Counted from the stretch's first letter, positions 12,094 to 24,941 are shown. The stretch: DNA of 64,000 nucleotides from Paramecium octaurelia (GCA_905182995.1 CAJJDP010000002.1:868001-932000); one strand, 5' to 3'. Notes: a model not told the origin generated them from the letters alone. Numbers and translations are program-made.

Positions 12094-15073
12094 TCACTAC
12101 TATTCATCTTCAGAACCAACATCTTAAACTTCTTCTTATTACTCTTACTATTCTTAAGTACCATCCATATCTTCAAAACCTAACAATTCATCACAAAGAT
12201 TATTCAAATGCAATTGTTATGGATAATTTTTGTTTGGCATCAATGATTCCAAATAATCTATAATAGAATATCTATATTACATTCAATTTCTTATTCATCT
12301 AATTTTTCACCCTTTGTTTTCAACAACTCAGTAAATTAATCCCATGGTATCACTCCTGTGTCACCAGAAAGTGTCTTTAATGCATCATATATTTAACCCT
12401 TAGTAACTCCATTAACAGGTTTGTGATTAACATACAATTTAAGAAATGTATTAATTTCCAATTCTGAAATTTGTTCACCTGTTTCAAGATATTTCGAAAA
12501 CTTGATCTCATTTATCATATTTTCAATTTCTTAATTTGTTGGGAAATATCCCATGGATCTCATCATATCAGCAATAGCAGTCAATGGTACCAGACCATCT
12601 AATTTTCTAGCCTTAGTTGTGTGTTCATCTTTTGATCTAATTTGACTGTAGTAAAAGAAGTCTTTCAAATCTCTTAAGGTCTATCCTTCAGGTCCTCCAT
12701 CTAATAAATTTGAAAATATTTCATATTCTGTTTCTTGAGTTTAAAAATTATCCTCTAAAGCAGCAAAATCAACACTCCAAATATTAATTGCAAAGTCATC
12801 ACCACCAGAAGTAAAAAATAATTTGCCATCTTAAGTTGATGATAAATCAACAATCTTCTCAGGATGTGCAATCAAACCCATAGTTTTATTAGGATTACCA
12901 TCCAAAGGCAATTTAATTATGCCAACCACCTTCTCACCTGTAGAGTATGCCAAATATTTATCTTAGTATTCATTTTTCATATCACTTGGATTTAATAATA
13001 ATAATCTCTTGATATGTCCTCCAAAAGTTGGACCTAAACAGGTCTTTTTACAAATAATACGAAGATCTTTTAAAACTGTCCATAATTTTAATTTGAATTC
13101 ACTATTGGTTGTTAATAAGACATCTTCTCTTTATAGATTGATTGGATACCAGATACATGCTGATGGCAAACACTCCTATTCAATAGAGACTACACTTCTT
13201 AATTTAACTCTATTATATGGATCTTGAGTGGGATCTAAAACATCATAGACTGCCAATTTCATGTCTTCTCCTATGGTGAACACTTTTAATTGAACTTAAT
13301 TCTTTTCATCAAGTGTTTCACCGAAGGCAACTGATTTGATTGGTCCATGATGTACTCTGTATTTACCAGCAAAGATCCATTCTTTTTATTATTTTAATTG
13401 ACTGTTAGGATCGAAGTCAAAATTGAAAACACTGACTGCATAAGATTCATCAATAGTAGCAAAGTATTTTGAATCAATACTAAAAGTTAAATAAGTAATT
13501 TTGGGTTTAGTTTTGTCAGTTTCTGAAACCAACAGATTTTTGAGCCATTTTTCTTCTCTGCAATCATACATATGAACTATTCCATTTTTAGAACAGACAG
13601 CTAAATAATTACCGTCAGGACTATATTCTATAAAAGTACTTTATATTTGTAATTCACTTCCTTTTTCTTTAATTTCCTTAAGTTTATTGTGTTTTTCATA
13701 GAAATTCCATTCATAAATTTTGTTATCTTCACAACTAAATGCAACAACAGGCACATTGGGTCTAACAGATATGGAGATAATGGGTGACACAATAGATGAC
13801 ATGATGACTGTTCCTTTCTTCTTTTCTTTTTCAATTTCTTGAAATTGTGAAGACTTTAATAAAATCACATTAGCCTTATCATCTACAACTATAAAATCCT
13901 AACATAAAAATGGCTTTGACTTTTTCTAGGATTACTCATCTTTGTCTTTTTCCTCATCTGATTCGGTTTCAAAATCTTCTTAGAACACACTCTCATTTGC
14001 AAATGATAGATTAGTAATAGATCCTATACATTAAATATTTAGACCATTCTATCCAATCACAACATCTTCAAACCATGCTCGAATTCTGAATTTGAAATCA
14101 TAAAATCTTATAGATCCATTAGATGCTCCAACCACTAAATACCTTCCTTAGACTCTTAATAATAAAATCTAAGCATTTCCTTTCTTCTATTAAGTTTCAG
14201 ATTTATTAGCCACATTCATGAGATTCACTATCTTAATAACTCTCCTTTCATCTGGTTAGCCATATTCTTCAATAATGAGTGAAACATCCCAAACTATTAT
14301 GTATCCATCCAATGTTCCTGTTACCACATTCTTATTCTTGGGAATAAACACTGTCTAAGTCAACACCTTATTCTTTTAGACTTCAGGACTGTAATATTCG
14401 AATCCTGCTGCTCCGTATTCCCAACTCCAGAAGACTACTCTCTTTTTGCCTGTGGTAGCAAATTCAAATATCTATTGCTAATTTTACTTTTGTTCAGCAT
14501 TATTATTGATTGTAACATAATATTGATAATCCTTTAGTTTATCATCTAACACTGTTGTTCTGAGACGAGGATCTTAAGATTACCAGTCCCAAAACGATAT
14601 AGACTGTATTTTATCGGGTTCTTCTTTTGACAATGTTACCAAATATTGGCCATTCTCACTAATATCCACTGCTTAAACACCATTAGCGTGTGGCTCAAAT
14701 ATCGTTCTTCTTGGTACTCCTGTCTTTGCATCCCATATGACTAACATACTGTCAGGCCCTGCATCAGCAGTTACAATTATGTCTAATTCTTTGCAATATG
14801 CTGTGCATGAAATTTTGTTACACTAAGAATCAGATAATATTATACATGTCCTTATAATAATCTTTATTAATTATTCCCATAATCAAATATGACTCCTGTG
14901 TGTGCTGTTGCATAGAATATTTCCTAAATTCAAATTGATCATACCTTACGAGAATCATTGGTGAGGTTGTGAACTCCATTTACCATTTTATAATTAAACC
15001 CCAATGTCCAAGACAGGTTCAAGGCATTCAATTTTTGTTGATCTTCTTGAAATTCATCATGATATTCAGACAT
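12094..15073 (-). CDS. CFAP251: CFAP251 (WDR66)-type ciliary WD-repeat protein
   Basis: 970 aa in four exons; introns 14924-14944 (21 nt), 14823-14845 (23 nt) and 12258-12280 (23 nt). CFAP251 belongs to the calmodulin- and spoke-associated complex at the base of radial spokes in motile cilia. The start is followed by the family hallmarks LNLSWTLGFNYKMVNGVHNL, an ATAHTGVIFDY beta strand, LQGHCNKISC and VTADAGPDSMLVIWDAKTG. Two WD-repeat propellers follow, for example VVTGTLDGYIIVWDV and FTSGGDDFAINIWS. The last about 200 residues are helical with EF-hand-like spacing (MRSMGYFPTNQEIENMINEI, then LEINTFLKLYVN), and the end is acidic and Gln-rich. Human CFAP251 has a longer Glu-rich N-terminus that is absent here. 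A related WD-repeat ciliary protein cannot be fully excluded. Confidence 0.82.
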
Positions 15074-15513
15074 TATTATTAAAATTATTTAAAATACCCA
15101 ATTTCTAAATGCTTGATAATATGATTTTCAAGTTAATAAATTAGAATATCGGAATTAATCACATATGAAATGTGGAGAATGCATAGAATTCGAATTCAAA
15201 TTATTTGTTTGAATTCACCTTCACTTTAGTTTTAATATTTAATATTGCAAATGAATATTTAATGATATTTAATAATAATGTTGAAAGTGGCATATCACTT
15301 GTTTACAATCACATTAAAAGAAAGAGAACCAGATTTAGTAATTGCTTGAGAAATAATAGATTAGAGTGTTGAAGTAGCAAAAATTAGAATTTAGATTTCG
15401 TTAATAAATTAATAGTACTCTATAAATTTTGTTATGTTTTGGCAAGAAAATCTTGGGCTGAAGAAATGATGAATAATAAGAGTTTGATAATATTATTTAA
15501 ATTATATTCATAT
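15074..15513. other. intergenic, no feature seen
   Basis: Lies between the CFAP251 start and the 3' end of the next minus-strand gene. Open frames here are short and of AT-driven composition. It presumably contains the CFAP251 promoter. Confidence 0.45.
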
Positions 15514-15975
15514 TCACTGATGGCATATTGTATTTGAAATTGATCTGAGTTGTAATACATTCTTTTTGGATCTGAACTTAAGTGAAGGCAATTTAATTGA
15601 GATATTATCTTATGAAACCTCTGTCTTTATTCGTTGTATGTTTAGAGATAAATTTATTGGTTTTTGATTGTTGTCCTCATGTTATGTTTTAAGTCTTCTC
15701 TTCTAAATAGGAATTTAAACATCCAAAGTACTAAGATGTTTATTGAATTTAATTTTCTTGTTGTTCTACTAATTTAAATCATAAACACCATAAATTTCCA
15801 TTTCATCACAAGAATCTACAGAAGTATCAGTACGAGGAAATTAGTAATTCTGATTGATCTTTGAGAGTTAATAATTTCTTTCAATAATTGGAACAAAAGA
15901 AGGTTTTGGCAGTTATTTGGGTAAGGATTTCCGAATGCGTAATTAGTAATTTTTATTAAAAGTTTCTTATAACAT
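15514..15975 (-). CDS. hypothetical basic protein, 153 aa
   Basis: Single exon from ATG at 15973-15975 to TGA at 15514-15516. The product is rich in Gln, Asn, Lys and Ser with no membrane segment or signal peptide. Recognisable patches are a Pro/Lys N-terminus (RKSLPKQLPKPSFVPIIE), an acidic stretch (DTSVDSCDEMEIYGVYD), a basic run (PIQKRRLKTQ) and a C-terminal ISIKLPSLKFRSKKNV. Such low-complexity soluble proteins are common in ciliates. I do not recognise a family. Its start lies 13 bp from that of a divergent gene. Confidence 0.6.
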
Positions 15976-15988
15976 TTATTTAATTAAG
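15976..15988. promoter_or_regulatory. 13-bp bidirectional spacer between divergent start codons
   Basis: Only 13 bases separate the ATG of the minus-strand 153-aa gene from the ATG of the plus-strand 206-aa gene. Both 5' untranslated regions and promoters must therefore overlap each other or the opposite coding region. This is seen in the sequence; shared regulation is inference. Confidence 0.4.
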
Positions 15989-16716
15989 ATGAATCCAATT
16001 CAATAGGCATGGTTAAAGTTTTTATAACCAGTCTCAGTTGTTATCAACGAGAAATTGGCTAAAAGATCAGGTAGCTAATATACACTAACATGAAGGACTT
16101 TTGGGAAAGATCGGTAGATTTTTCCTTATTGGACCAAGAGAATTTGGCTATCACCCAACAAATTAAATGTTCATCTACTTCAACAGAAGAGTGCTCTTTG
16201 CCACAGCCTTTATGGGTCATAAGTACTCAGTATTGAAGTAGAAATATGAATCTATGACTTAGAGGATTAACTCATCAAGGATATCACATGTTGAGACCAA
16301 TGAGAGCAGCAGTTTTCTTGGGTCCTTTGGCTGTATTAGCAGGTCTTTTCAGATTAGTATACTATTCCTCTGAGAACAGATCATACTAGTAATTGATCTT
16401 AATGATATTCTTAGTCCTGATAATTTGGATTATGTGATGAAGAAAGCTACAAATGCTTTGCATTTCCCATTGAATACATTGAATCAAAGATTATCTGCGC
16501 ATTATACAGAAATTAGCTCAATTTATACAGCAGAAATGATGAAAAGAGTAAAAATCATTATTTTATTCAAATAATTAGTATCATAAATAACATGCCAAAA
16601 TCATCAAAGAAAGATCAACACAACCTGAACATGTGAAGAAAACCAAATACGCTGATCCATCTTATAAATATGTACCAATGACTCCAGTTCACATTGAAGA
16701 TGTCAAACTCGCTTGA
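15989..16716 (+). CDS. hypothetical membrane protein, 206 aa, possibly mitochondrial
   Basis: Five exons; introns 16071-16095 (25 nt, ends AAG), 16238-16262 (25 nt), 16389-16414 (26 nt) and 16548-16578 (31 nt). The retained frames would hit TGA, so splicing is required. The product has a moderately hydrophobic N-terminus, GLLGKIGRFFLIGPREFGY, FNRRVLFATAFMGHKYS, and a clear hydrophobic stretch MRAAVFLGPLAVLAGLFRLV near the middle. It then becomes soluble, with VMKKATNALHFPLNTLNQRL and a charged C-terminus. The pattern (small, one or two membrane segments, basic ends) resembles accessory subunits of ciliate respiratory complexes, but I cannot name it. Confidence 0.65.
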
Positions 16717-16792
16717 GTAAACCAATATAAAATACATTCAATATGTTCATTAATTTTATCAATAAACTTAATTAATTAAGCAACTCTAATAT

Positions 16793-17326
16793 ATGAAAGC
16801 TAATTGCTTTATTATTCATAATCCTACAATCTAGTCTTATCAACTAGAAGAGTACTACAACCATTTTAAAAGAATGGAAGAGATCGATAAAGACAAATCA
16901 ACATCTACAAAACAATTGAATAAATAAAAGTGCAACTAATTCTCGATTTTAAATGCTTTAACATACATCTAAATTTAATAAATAACAATAATAATATGCA
17001 TATGAAAAATTACAAAAAGTATTTCTTTTCCTAAAATTAATAAGTTATTGGATCACAAAATCTAAAGAATCAAAATAAGAGAAAATCCATATGTAAATCT
17101 TAATCGATTTAGAGGCATCTCTCAAATTGATATTAAAAGTCCAAATAGCACTTTTAATAATTCCTTAGAAAATATCAATTTGATCAAGAAATTGCAAACC
17201 CTTAAACCAAATATCTCGAAGAAGAATCTTGATATCCATTATGAAAAATAAAGGGAATATGGTAATCGGTTGAGAAAATTACCAAAACTCCCAGATTTAG
17301 ATCAAAGATGTCATTATCTGTTCTGA
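16793..17326 (+). pseudogene. ORF interrupted by one in-frame TGA (70 + 106 codons)
   Basis: Frame from ATG 16793 reads 70 codons (MKANCFIIHNPTIQSYQLEE...) to TGA 17003-17005, then continues in the same frame for 106 more protein-like codons (KITKSISFPKINKLLDHK, then RFRGISQIDIKSPNSTFNNS and GNRLRKLPKLPDLDQRC) to TGA 17324-17326. No canonical small GT..AG intron removes the internal TGA. The sequence just before it is AT-only and low in complexity. Possibilities are a pseudogene, a retained internal eliminated sequence, or read-through. No family recognised. Confidence 0.4.
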
Positions 17327-18681
17327 TTTTCTAATTTATCTTTGTAATATTTATGATAAATATATAAAACAACTGAAATTCTAATGGCTAGCCATTAGAG
17401 TTTAAAATTGAATCTATAAAATTTTAATTCTAACATTACATTATTTAATTCTAATTAAAAATACAAGTAAAATATTTAATAAAATCCTAAATTTATATAA
17501 TCATTTTATATTAATAGGATAGTTAATCCAAAACACTTTAATGAAGACAATATTAATTGGAATATATCCTTTCCCTGTAATTTCGAAAGAGTTCTTCTTT
17601 TCTTGAAATGAAAACCGATTTAACTTCAAAGACAATAAGGCCTCATCATATTAGTCAAGATACTTATCAAGAAAATATTTGATTAATGTATTATCATGCT
17701 TTTAACTATAATTATTACAGTTGTTGAGTTTATACATAATATACTATTAAGTATTAAATATCTTTATAAAATTAAGATTGAATTATGAAATATTACTAAT
17801 AATTTATTTAAGTAACTTTAAAATTCTGATTTAAATGTTTATTTCATCGAAAAATACGACTGTTAATTTAGCTTTTTGTATTTTAATAAGAATATTAAGT
17901 AAAATATTATTTTAACAATGCATTATATATTAATTTGAAAACGATTATGTGCATTGTAAAACGCACTTTATGTAAAATAATTTAGTTATTTTCATGCTTT
18001 GAATGAAGGCTTCCTCGAATATTTCAAATATTAGTTTTTTTGAGTGAAAAATTACTAAATTTTGAAGTTTAAAATAATGAATAATAAAACGATTTTACCA
18101 ATTCTAAATGAATACTAAACTCATTTAAATTACAAGAAAGAGTTATTTATATGAATTTATTCTTAATCGCAATTAATTCAAAATACTCAACAATATTACA
18201 AAGTTTCTTGAAATATTCCTTTAAGAATTATTGGATAGATAATTAAGTTATAATTTCTTTCAAAAAGTTTTTCTTTAAAAAATGGTAGTTTATTTAGTAA
18301 TGGTATATTACACTAAAATTAAGATTAATTTAATTTTGTTCAAAAGGCTTTGAAGGTTAAAAGTTGACATTTATATATATATTTAATTGTGGAGAAGAGT
18401 AAATTTAGAATCACCCTGTAACATCTCACATCTAAATGTTATCCTCTCATTTTGTTACTGGTAACTTGCTTCAAAGAAGATACGAAGTATTTTTGATAGA
18501 AATATTGTTGATAGTTAGGTAATTGTTCTCATAAAATATTAGTTATATAATTATTATTTCAAATGGAATATAATGTTGGAAACTTTAAGATTGATTAGGT
18601 GATGGGACGGTTAAAAGTGTATCAACATTAGAAAATAAATTGTAGCTATTTTATTCAATTTGTTAATTTTTAATAATAAAT
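17327..18681. other. 1.35-kb gene-poor stretch
   Basis: Very AT-rich with only short chance frames on both strands. No protein-like composition, intron pattern or RNA gene was recognised. The last few hundred bases should contain the promoter of the kinase gene at 18682. Confidence 0.5.
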
Positions 18682-20440
18682 ATGATATTTAGCAAGGGTC
18701 AAGTGGAGAATTAAGAGTTTTGGAATAAAACTGACATTCCTACATTTGATTAAGAGGATTTTTAAAATATTTAAGTCCTGATGGGTAACTTTACTAAAGT
18801 TGGGAAGACTTTTAAATAAAGATGCGTCAGAACTTACTTTTTGGTCAAGCAATTTCTACTCTATTCTGATGTAGGTAAAGGTAATCGGATTAAGGGATTT
18901 GTGTAGTTAGACACAGTGTATTGTTAATTTCATCAGTTTGAATAAGGGTTGGAAATATCATTAATAAATAATGGTTATTAAATACACCTATATACAGACG
19001 AATTATAGCAATATAATATATGGGTGGAAGCATTATCGAATTGTTGTATCCTAAGTGATTTTGATAAAACATATAAATTAGGGGCATAGATAGGCTAAGG
19101 AAGCTTCTCAACAGTAAACATATATAATTATATTAAGGTTCATTAATGTTAAAATAAAGAAGGTGATATTTTTGCTGTAAAAATCATAAAAAAACAAACA
19201 ATTAAATAAATTAGCAAAAATAAAAATTATGAAGAATAATTATTAAATGAAATATAAGCTTTGCGCATGTTTAATCATCCAAATATCTTAAAATTATTTA
19301 GGGTCTATGAAAATTAATCAAATATATATTTGTTAACTGAATATATAGATGGTCCTGAATTAGTATCATAGCAATCATCAAAGAAAATTTACTCATAGGA
19401 AGATTTAAGAATAATGATTTTTAAAATTCTCAGCGCGATAGAGTAGATTCATTCATAAAAAGTTATGCATAGAGATATCAAACCATAGAATATACTACTA
19501 AGTGGAAATGACATTTAGAGACCTGTTATTATTGATTTTGGATTAGCAGCTTTTACTTGGTAGAAACAAATTCCATTTCCTTAATGTGGAAGTCCAGGGT
19601 ATAATTGCTTATAATTATTAGATATTCTGCTCCTGAAGTGTTGAAATATGAAGAATCTAAGAAAGCCTATAATTAACAATGTGATATATTTAGTGTTGGA
19701 ATAACATTATTTGTTATATTATATGGATATAATCCATTTAAATAAAATGATTTAAAATCAACAATCAAGAAAAACACAGAAGCTTATTTTGAAATACCAG
19801 CATCCAAATATCCAAAAACATGTATGTAACATATGAGATTATGAATTTAGTAGAGAATTTGATTTGTTAAATGACAAAGAAATACCCAAAGGACAGAATT
19901 ATGATAAGTGAAGCTTTAAATCATTAATTTTTTAAAACGCCCTTTTTTTGTTAAATATCATTACCCAAATAAATTGTATCAAAACAATATCACGACATTA
20001 ATGCAAAAGGTGAAACTCATGTGCATATGCATGCCAGTATGGAAATGGATTAAGGAATTCATTATGTTAGTTAAGCAAATACATAAACTACTCCTTAAAA
20101 TTTTGGTAACAAAAACAGAACAATTTCAATTTTGAGTGTTCCTATCAGTCGAAAAAGTTAAGAATATTTAAAACAATAGGAAATCAGTTCTTTTTCTAGA
20201 GCATCAAACGAAAAAGAACAGAACTAGGTTGATAAATATGGTATTCGTCTTCCATCTAAAACTTTGCCTTAACAAAAAAATCAGTAATATGAATTTGAGG
20301 ATGAATATCAACTTAACAACTATGACCATGATAATAATTTCGTTGATTAAGAGCATATACATAAACTAAACTTCTCGATTAATTCAAAACTATTCTAAAC
20401 CTCTAAACTTAACATCCATAAAAATGATAATTGTTTATGA
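18682..20440 (+). CDS. protein kinase with N-terminal PH domain
   Basis: 568 aa in three exons; introns 19599-19621 (23 nt) and 19822-19850 (29 nt). Residues about 20-130 form a PH-like fold: basic first strands (TFKQRCVRTYFLVKQFLLYS), then YQIHLYTDELQQYNIWVEAL, the last including the conserved Trp of the C-terminal helix. The Ser/Thr kinase domain follows directly: glycine loop GAQIGQGSFSTV, Lys in FAVKII, NEIQALRMFNHPNIL, catalytic HRDIKPQN, DFGLAAF and GSPGYSAPEV. Residues needed for catalysis are present. The tail of about 180 residues is polar, rich in Asn, Gln and Ser. PH domains usually bind phosphoinositides or proteins, so membrane recruitment is likely (inference). The domain order recalls AKT, but the sequence looks closer to CaMK-type kinases. 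Confidence 0.85.
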
Positions 20441-20676
20441 TAATTTATTTTTTTATTTTTTCTTTTAAACTATTCATAAAATTATTATCTATATTATTAT
20501 TTAGTTTTAATTAATGTATTTTGTTATTCTGATCTTCTTAGCTTGCCAATCGAAAATATTACTTTGGGTAAATTAAAATACTATTAATTTTTCACTCACA
20601 TTTAAGTATTCTTGAGAATATAATAATTTAAAACATTATTAATAGTTTGTAGATTTAATTATTTACATAATTTTAA

Positions 20677-21746
20677 TCACATAAATATGTATAAATTCTG
20701 CAAGAGCATTAATCCCAAAAACAATCCCAAGAAAAATCCAAATAGACATGATTTTAGGATATTCATAGTCTCTCTTTATAACTATTAAGTTTAAGTATTG
20801 ACACAGGTTTATTATCTAGACTAAACAAATTTATTATCTCTTGATATTAAATACTGATTCCATTCAGAAGGATTTGTAAATAGTTGATCCTATTATTCCT
20901 CTTCTTCAGTGGTGTTTGTCTCAATAGTGAAGTAAGAAATTTCTATCAATATTTATTAAAAAATATACAATTTTATTAATTAGAAATAATGGTTTATGTT
21001 ATCTAGTAATTATTAAGAGTATTATCATCAAATTAAAGGAGACCTTTCCTAAAGTTTTTGCTAAATACTCTTTCTCTGCTTTAGCTTTGATAAGATTTAT
21101 AACTAGATTTCAATTGTCTATTATAACTAGGAGTATATATCTTATTTTTTAAGAAATTATATTTAGTGGCTTTCTAATTAAGTAGAGGAGTTTCAGTAGG
21201 TGAAAGTAAGAAATCTTTCTTTTTTACTTTATTATTTTCTTTGATTGTATCGATTTAATAATATATACAGTTAGATCTTAATTAACTATTTTATTGAGAT
21301 GAACGAGTCGAGCCAATATTTTCTTTGTTATGGCTCTATTATTATCTACTAAAATTACTACTCATTTTTTATTTATTACCTCCACCACTTATATTAATTA
21401 GGGATTATTAATTAATATCTCTTGGGGTAAAACATTTAATACTTATTGATTCTTGTGTAGTATATTTTACTTTAGGGGCTGCTTGATATTTAGTAACTAT
21501 TAACATATGAATTAAAATTGAGGACTTCTTTTTCAATAATAAAGTATTCAGCTTTTCATACAAAATAGTAATTTCAAGTGGTTTAATCTTAAATTAGAAT
21601 TATTTCTATTAATCAATAGATTCAATGGTTTTTATCCTTTGTATTTTCTCTAATTATAAGCTCTAATTTTGAATGAATTCATTAAGCTTATCAAGCATAG
21701 AATCTAGTCGAAAAAGCTCTTATTTTCTCTTATTCGACAAAAACAT
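20677..21746 (-). CDS. hypothetical protein with C-terminal membrane anchor, 347 aa
   Basis: Two exons; intron 20943-20968 (26 nt). The N-terminus is helical and possibly coiled coil (ELFRLDSMLDKLNEFIQNQ, LEKIQRI). The middle is Ser/Asn/Gln-rich with several Ser-Pro or Thr-Pro sites. An acidic segment (TIETNTTEEEEQQDQ) lies after the splice. The last about 30 residues contain a hydrophobic Gly/Leu/Phe helix (LFGFFLGLFLGLMLLQNLYI) ending two residues before the stop, typical of a tail-anchored protein facing the cytosol. No enzymatic motif. Function unknown; a membrane adaptor is a reasonable guess only. Confidence 0.7.
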
Positions 21747-21797
21747 ATCAATTTTAACTGATAAATTATTTATAATATATGTGTAAATTATTGTGAA

Positions 21798-24700
21798 TCA
21801 ATTCATTTAAGGGATTAAACATGACTAAGGCACATCATTTGTTGGGATTTCTACTATAGGCTATGGCATTTAATTCGATTTAATATCACTATTGTAATTC
21901 TTCAAATTCTTAACTGAGTATTTTTTCTTATATTCTTCAGTGTTAAAAGCATTATTTTTTTATTTGGATATTGACTTCCTAGCTAATTATTGTGTTTATG
22001 GTCTGATGCTGACTCCGTTTTCTATTTCATAATACCTTTTGTAATCCATAGCCTTGATCTACTCAGATGATTGATTCCTTCTTGCAATATATGCACTTGT
22101 TGGTTTTAAGTACGAGAGTTATGGTAAGGTCAAATCTTTTGTCAGATTCTTATGCAAATTCTTTCTTTGCATAACAAAAGCACTTACTAATTATGGTTAT
22201 TCAATTTTTGTTTGAAAATGCTCTAATTAGTCAATGTCACTCAAAATATTTGATGTCAATGCCATGTTTCTAATCAATTAAACAGTGTATCCTCTTTCAC
22301 CATAGAGTCTTTCTGTTGATTCTTTTATTTATGTTTTTCTTTCATTTTATTATTCTTTAAATTCAGGTTTCTCTTTTCTTTCTTTTTCTTCTTGCATTCT
22401 CTAAACATTCGAAGCAATTTACGCTTTTAATAATTCTCTTTCTTATTCTAATTCATCTCTTATTGCTTAACTTTAAGGTTTGACTTCCTAATTTTTTTTA
22501 TTTCTTCCTTTTTCATATTTATTTTCGTTTCTTTCTTGTATTTTTTTTTTCTATTAAAAGTCTTACTAATCCTTAATTATAGTGATCTGATCTTTTGTTG
22601 AATTTTAATCAGTTTTGCATTCTTTTTTTTCTTCATTCTTTTCCTTAATCTTCTATCTGAAGAAGCTTTTAATCTAAGCAAGTTGGGATTCATCAAATTC
22701 TTCCTTTAATGGGAACAAATCTTTAGAATTTTAATAATCTTACTATAATTTTGTTTAAACTTATTCTATAACTTGATCATCTTCCATTTTAGTTTTAGCA
22801 TTCTTAAGAGCTTGCATAGAATTCTCTTTTCTTAATGTAAAATTATCTCCTGTCTTATATTCAATCATCCTTTTTATTATTAATTCTTTGGCTTGCTTGA
22901 TGTCTTATCCTTCCTTAGTAAGATTTCTGTTTAATTTATTAAAGTCAAATTTTGGATTATTTTCCTTCAAATGAATTAATAAATCCTCAGCTATATCCTT
23001 TACTTTACTATACATATTTGTAAAAAAAGTGAATAATTCTTTAAAATTACTAGTAAAAATATCTACTAATTTTTCTCTAAATTAATTAATCATTTTTGGA
23101 GATTATAATTCTTTTAAAATCACAATAGAATCTATAGATTTATATTGGCTTATAAATTAAGTGAAATTATCCTAAGTCAAATGAAACCATAAAACTTAGT
23201 CTGTCTTACATTATATAAAGAAGTATGTACTAATTTCTTCAACAATATTTTAATTGATGTTTAACACTTATGAAATAATATTGGAAATTTAAAATAAATT
23301 TAGATGTAATGGTTAAACATCCATTTATTCTGAATTATTACTAATCTAAAACTTCTTTTCATTTGAATGATAGACTTTGGCTAGGTATTTTTCGTAATTC
23401 AATATTTCATTTGACAATCCTGTATATTTAAACTTTTTGATTTCTTTATTTTTATTGTCTATGAGCGAGATTATTTAAAATACTCTATGCATAAATTCTG
23501 CTAATCCCAATTAAAATTTCATAAGCAAACCCTATGCCTTTGCAGCTTTTTAATACAACACGTTATCTGAGTGATCTTCCATTTCCATTTTCTTAATATT
23601 TAATGTAGTCATTTACTCTTTGACTTACAATAGACCAGCATCTTCAGCCACAGATGAGTATTCATGAACTTCCAAGTTTGGATTTTTCTATTTTAATTCA
23701 TTTATTTCCCATTCCAAATTTTCAATGGCATCCAATAATACTTTTTTTTGCTTTAATAGGTTTTCATATTCTAAACTGCTTTTATTTAAGGTTGATTGTA
23801 AATGCCAATATTGTTCTAACATGAAATTTAAAATATATTTTGTTCTATTTTCTCCTTATTCATAAAACTTAGTTATTTATGATAGTAATTCATTACGATC
23901 AAAATCTTCTTCGCTTTAAACATTGGCTGATTAATCAAATTAGATTTGTTATTATGAATATTTACGTAATTGTTCTTCATTTACTTAGAATTCATCGACT
24001 ATTCTGTAAGCATTTTAGAGGCCTGTAGGTTCCATAAAAATCCTTTCAAAATTTTCAAAGCATTCAATATAAGTTAAAATGTAACGACTTTCTAATTTTT
24101 TTTCAATTTTTTTTTATTTTTCAATTTCTAATTTTTCTATTTATCTAATGCATTCATCATTCATTTGTAAAGCATGCTCAATTTTAATAGCATTATGTCC
24201 AATATTCTCTTCTCCAACATAAATGACTTTCTATAAATTTGATTATTTTTCTTCTTGTTATTTTTTATATGTGTCTTGCATCTTTTTCATTTATTCGAAT
24301 TCATCTTTGATGGATCTCAAATTCACTTTACTTGTTTCCTTTTTTTATTCAGCCAAAAATTATAAAGATTATGTGTTTGCAAATCTCTTATTTGACATTC
24401 TTGTTAACATTTGATATTATTCTACTTTTTATTATAAGATAAGTTTAGATTTTTCTATTTGGATTAATTGCTACTCTAGTGAATCTCTTTTTTCAGATTC
24501 TTCTAAAATTAAGTCGTTATATCGTTCTTCTTAAACTTTTAATTGCTCTATATATTATTCATTGCTATCAGTATCTTTAGTATAAATGCTTTATGTGAAT
24601 GTTGCAAATAATGGGTCTGAATGATGATTATTAATTGATCTGATCTAACCATAAGTCCCAGAAATGGTTTACAATTAGGAACCTCCCATTTAAGATTTAG

Positions 24701-24941
24701 ATGATTGAAAAGTTTGAGGTTTTAACAACAGACTTAACTCTTTATTCTTGCTTCTATTCATTTCTAAAAGTTTATCCAATTCTGCTTTAAACTTAAAATC
24801 ATTGCTTGAAACAAATGACAAATTGTCATATTTTTTTATTTCTTCCAAATGTTCAAATTCTTACTTTAATAATTCTTTTTTTTATTTAAGATTCTGTTGA
24901 TCCTTCAGTGTTTAATCGTCTTCCAATTTCTGAAACTTCAT
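21798..24941 (-). CDS. large coiled-coil protein, possibly outer-dynein-arm docking-complex-like
   Basis: Intronless frame of 1,047 aa. Long coiled-coil blocks dominate residues 1-480 (for example LQQKVEQYQMLTRMSNKRF, EQMKKMQDTYKKQQEEK), with a central globular-helical region (residues about 480-700) and a Lys/Glu-rich coiled coil before a basic Asn/Ser tail. The block YILTYIECFENFERIFMEPT followed by IVDEFQVNEEQ resembles the region of ODAD1/ODAD3 (CCDC114/CCDC151) proteins where an F..I...TG motif precedes a V..F...E stretch. That similarity is from memory and weak, and the protein is longer than those families. It could instead be a ciliate-specific cytoskeletal protein. The start at 24941 is the first in-frame Met of the coiled coil. 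Confidence 0.6.
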
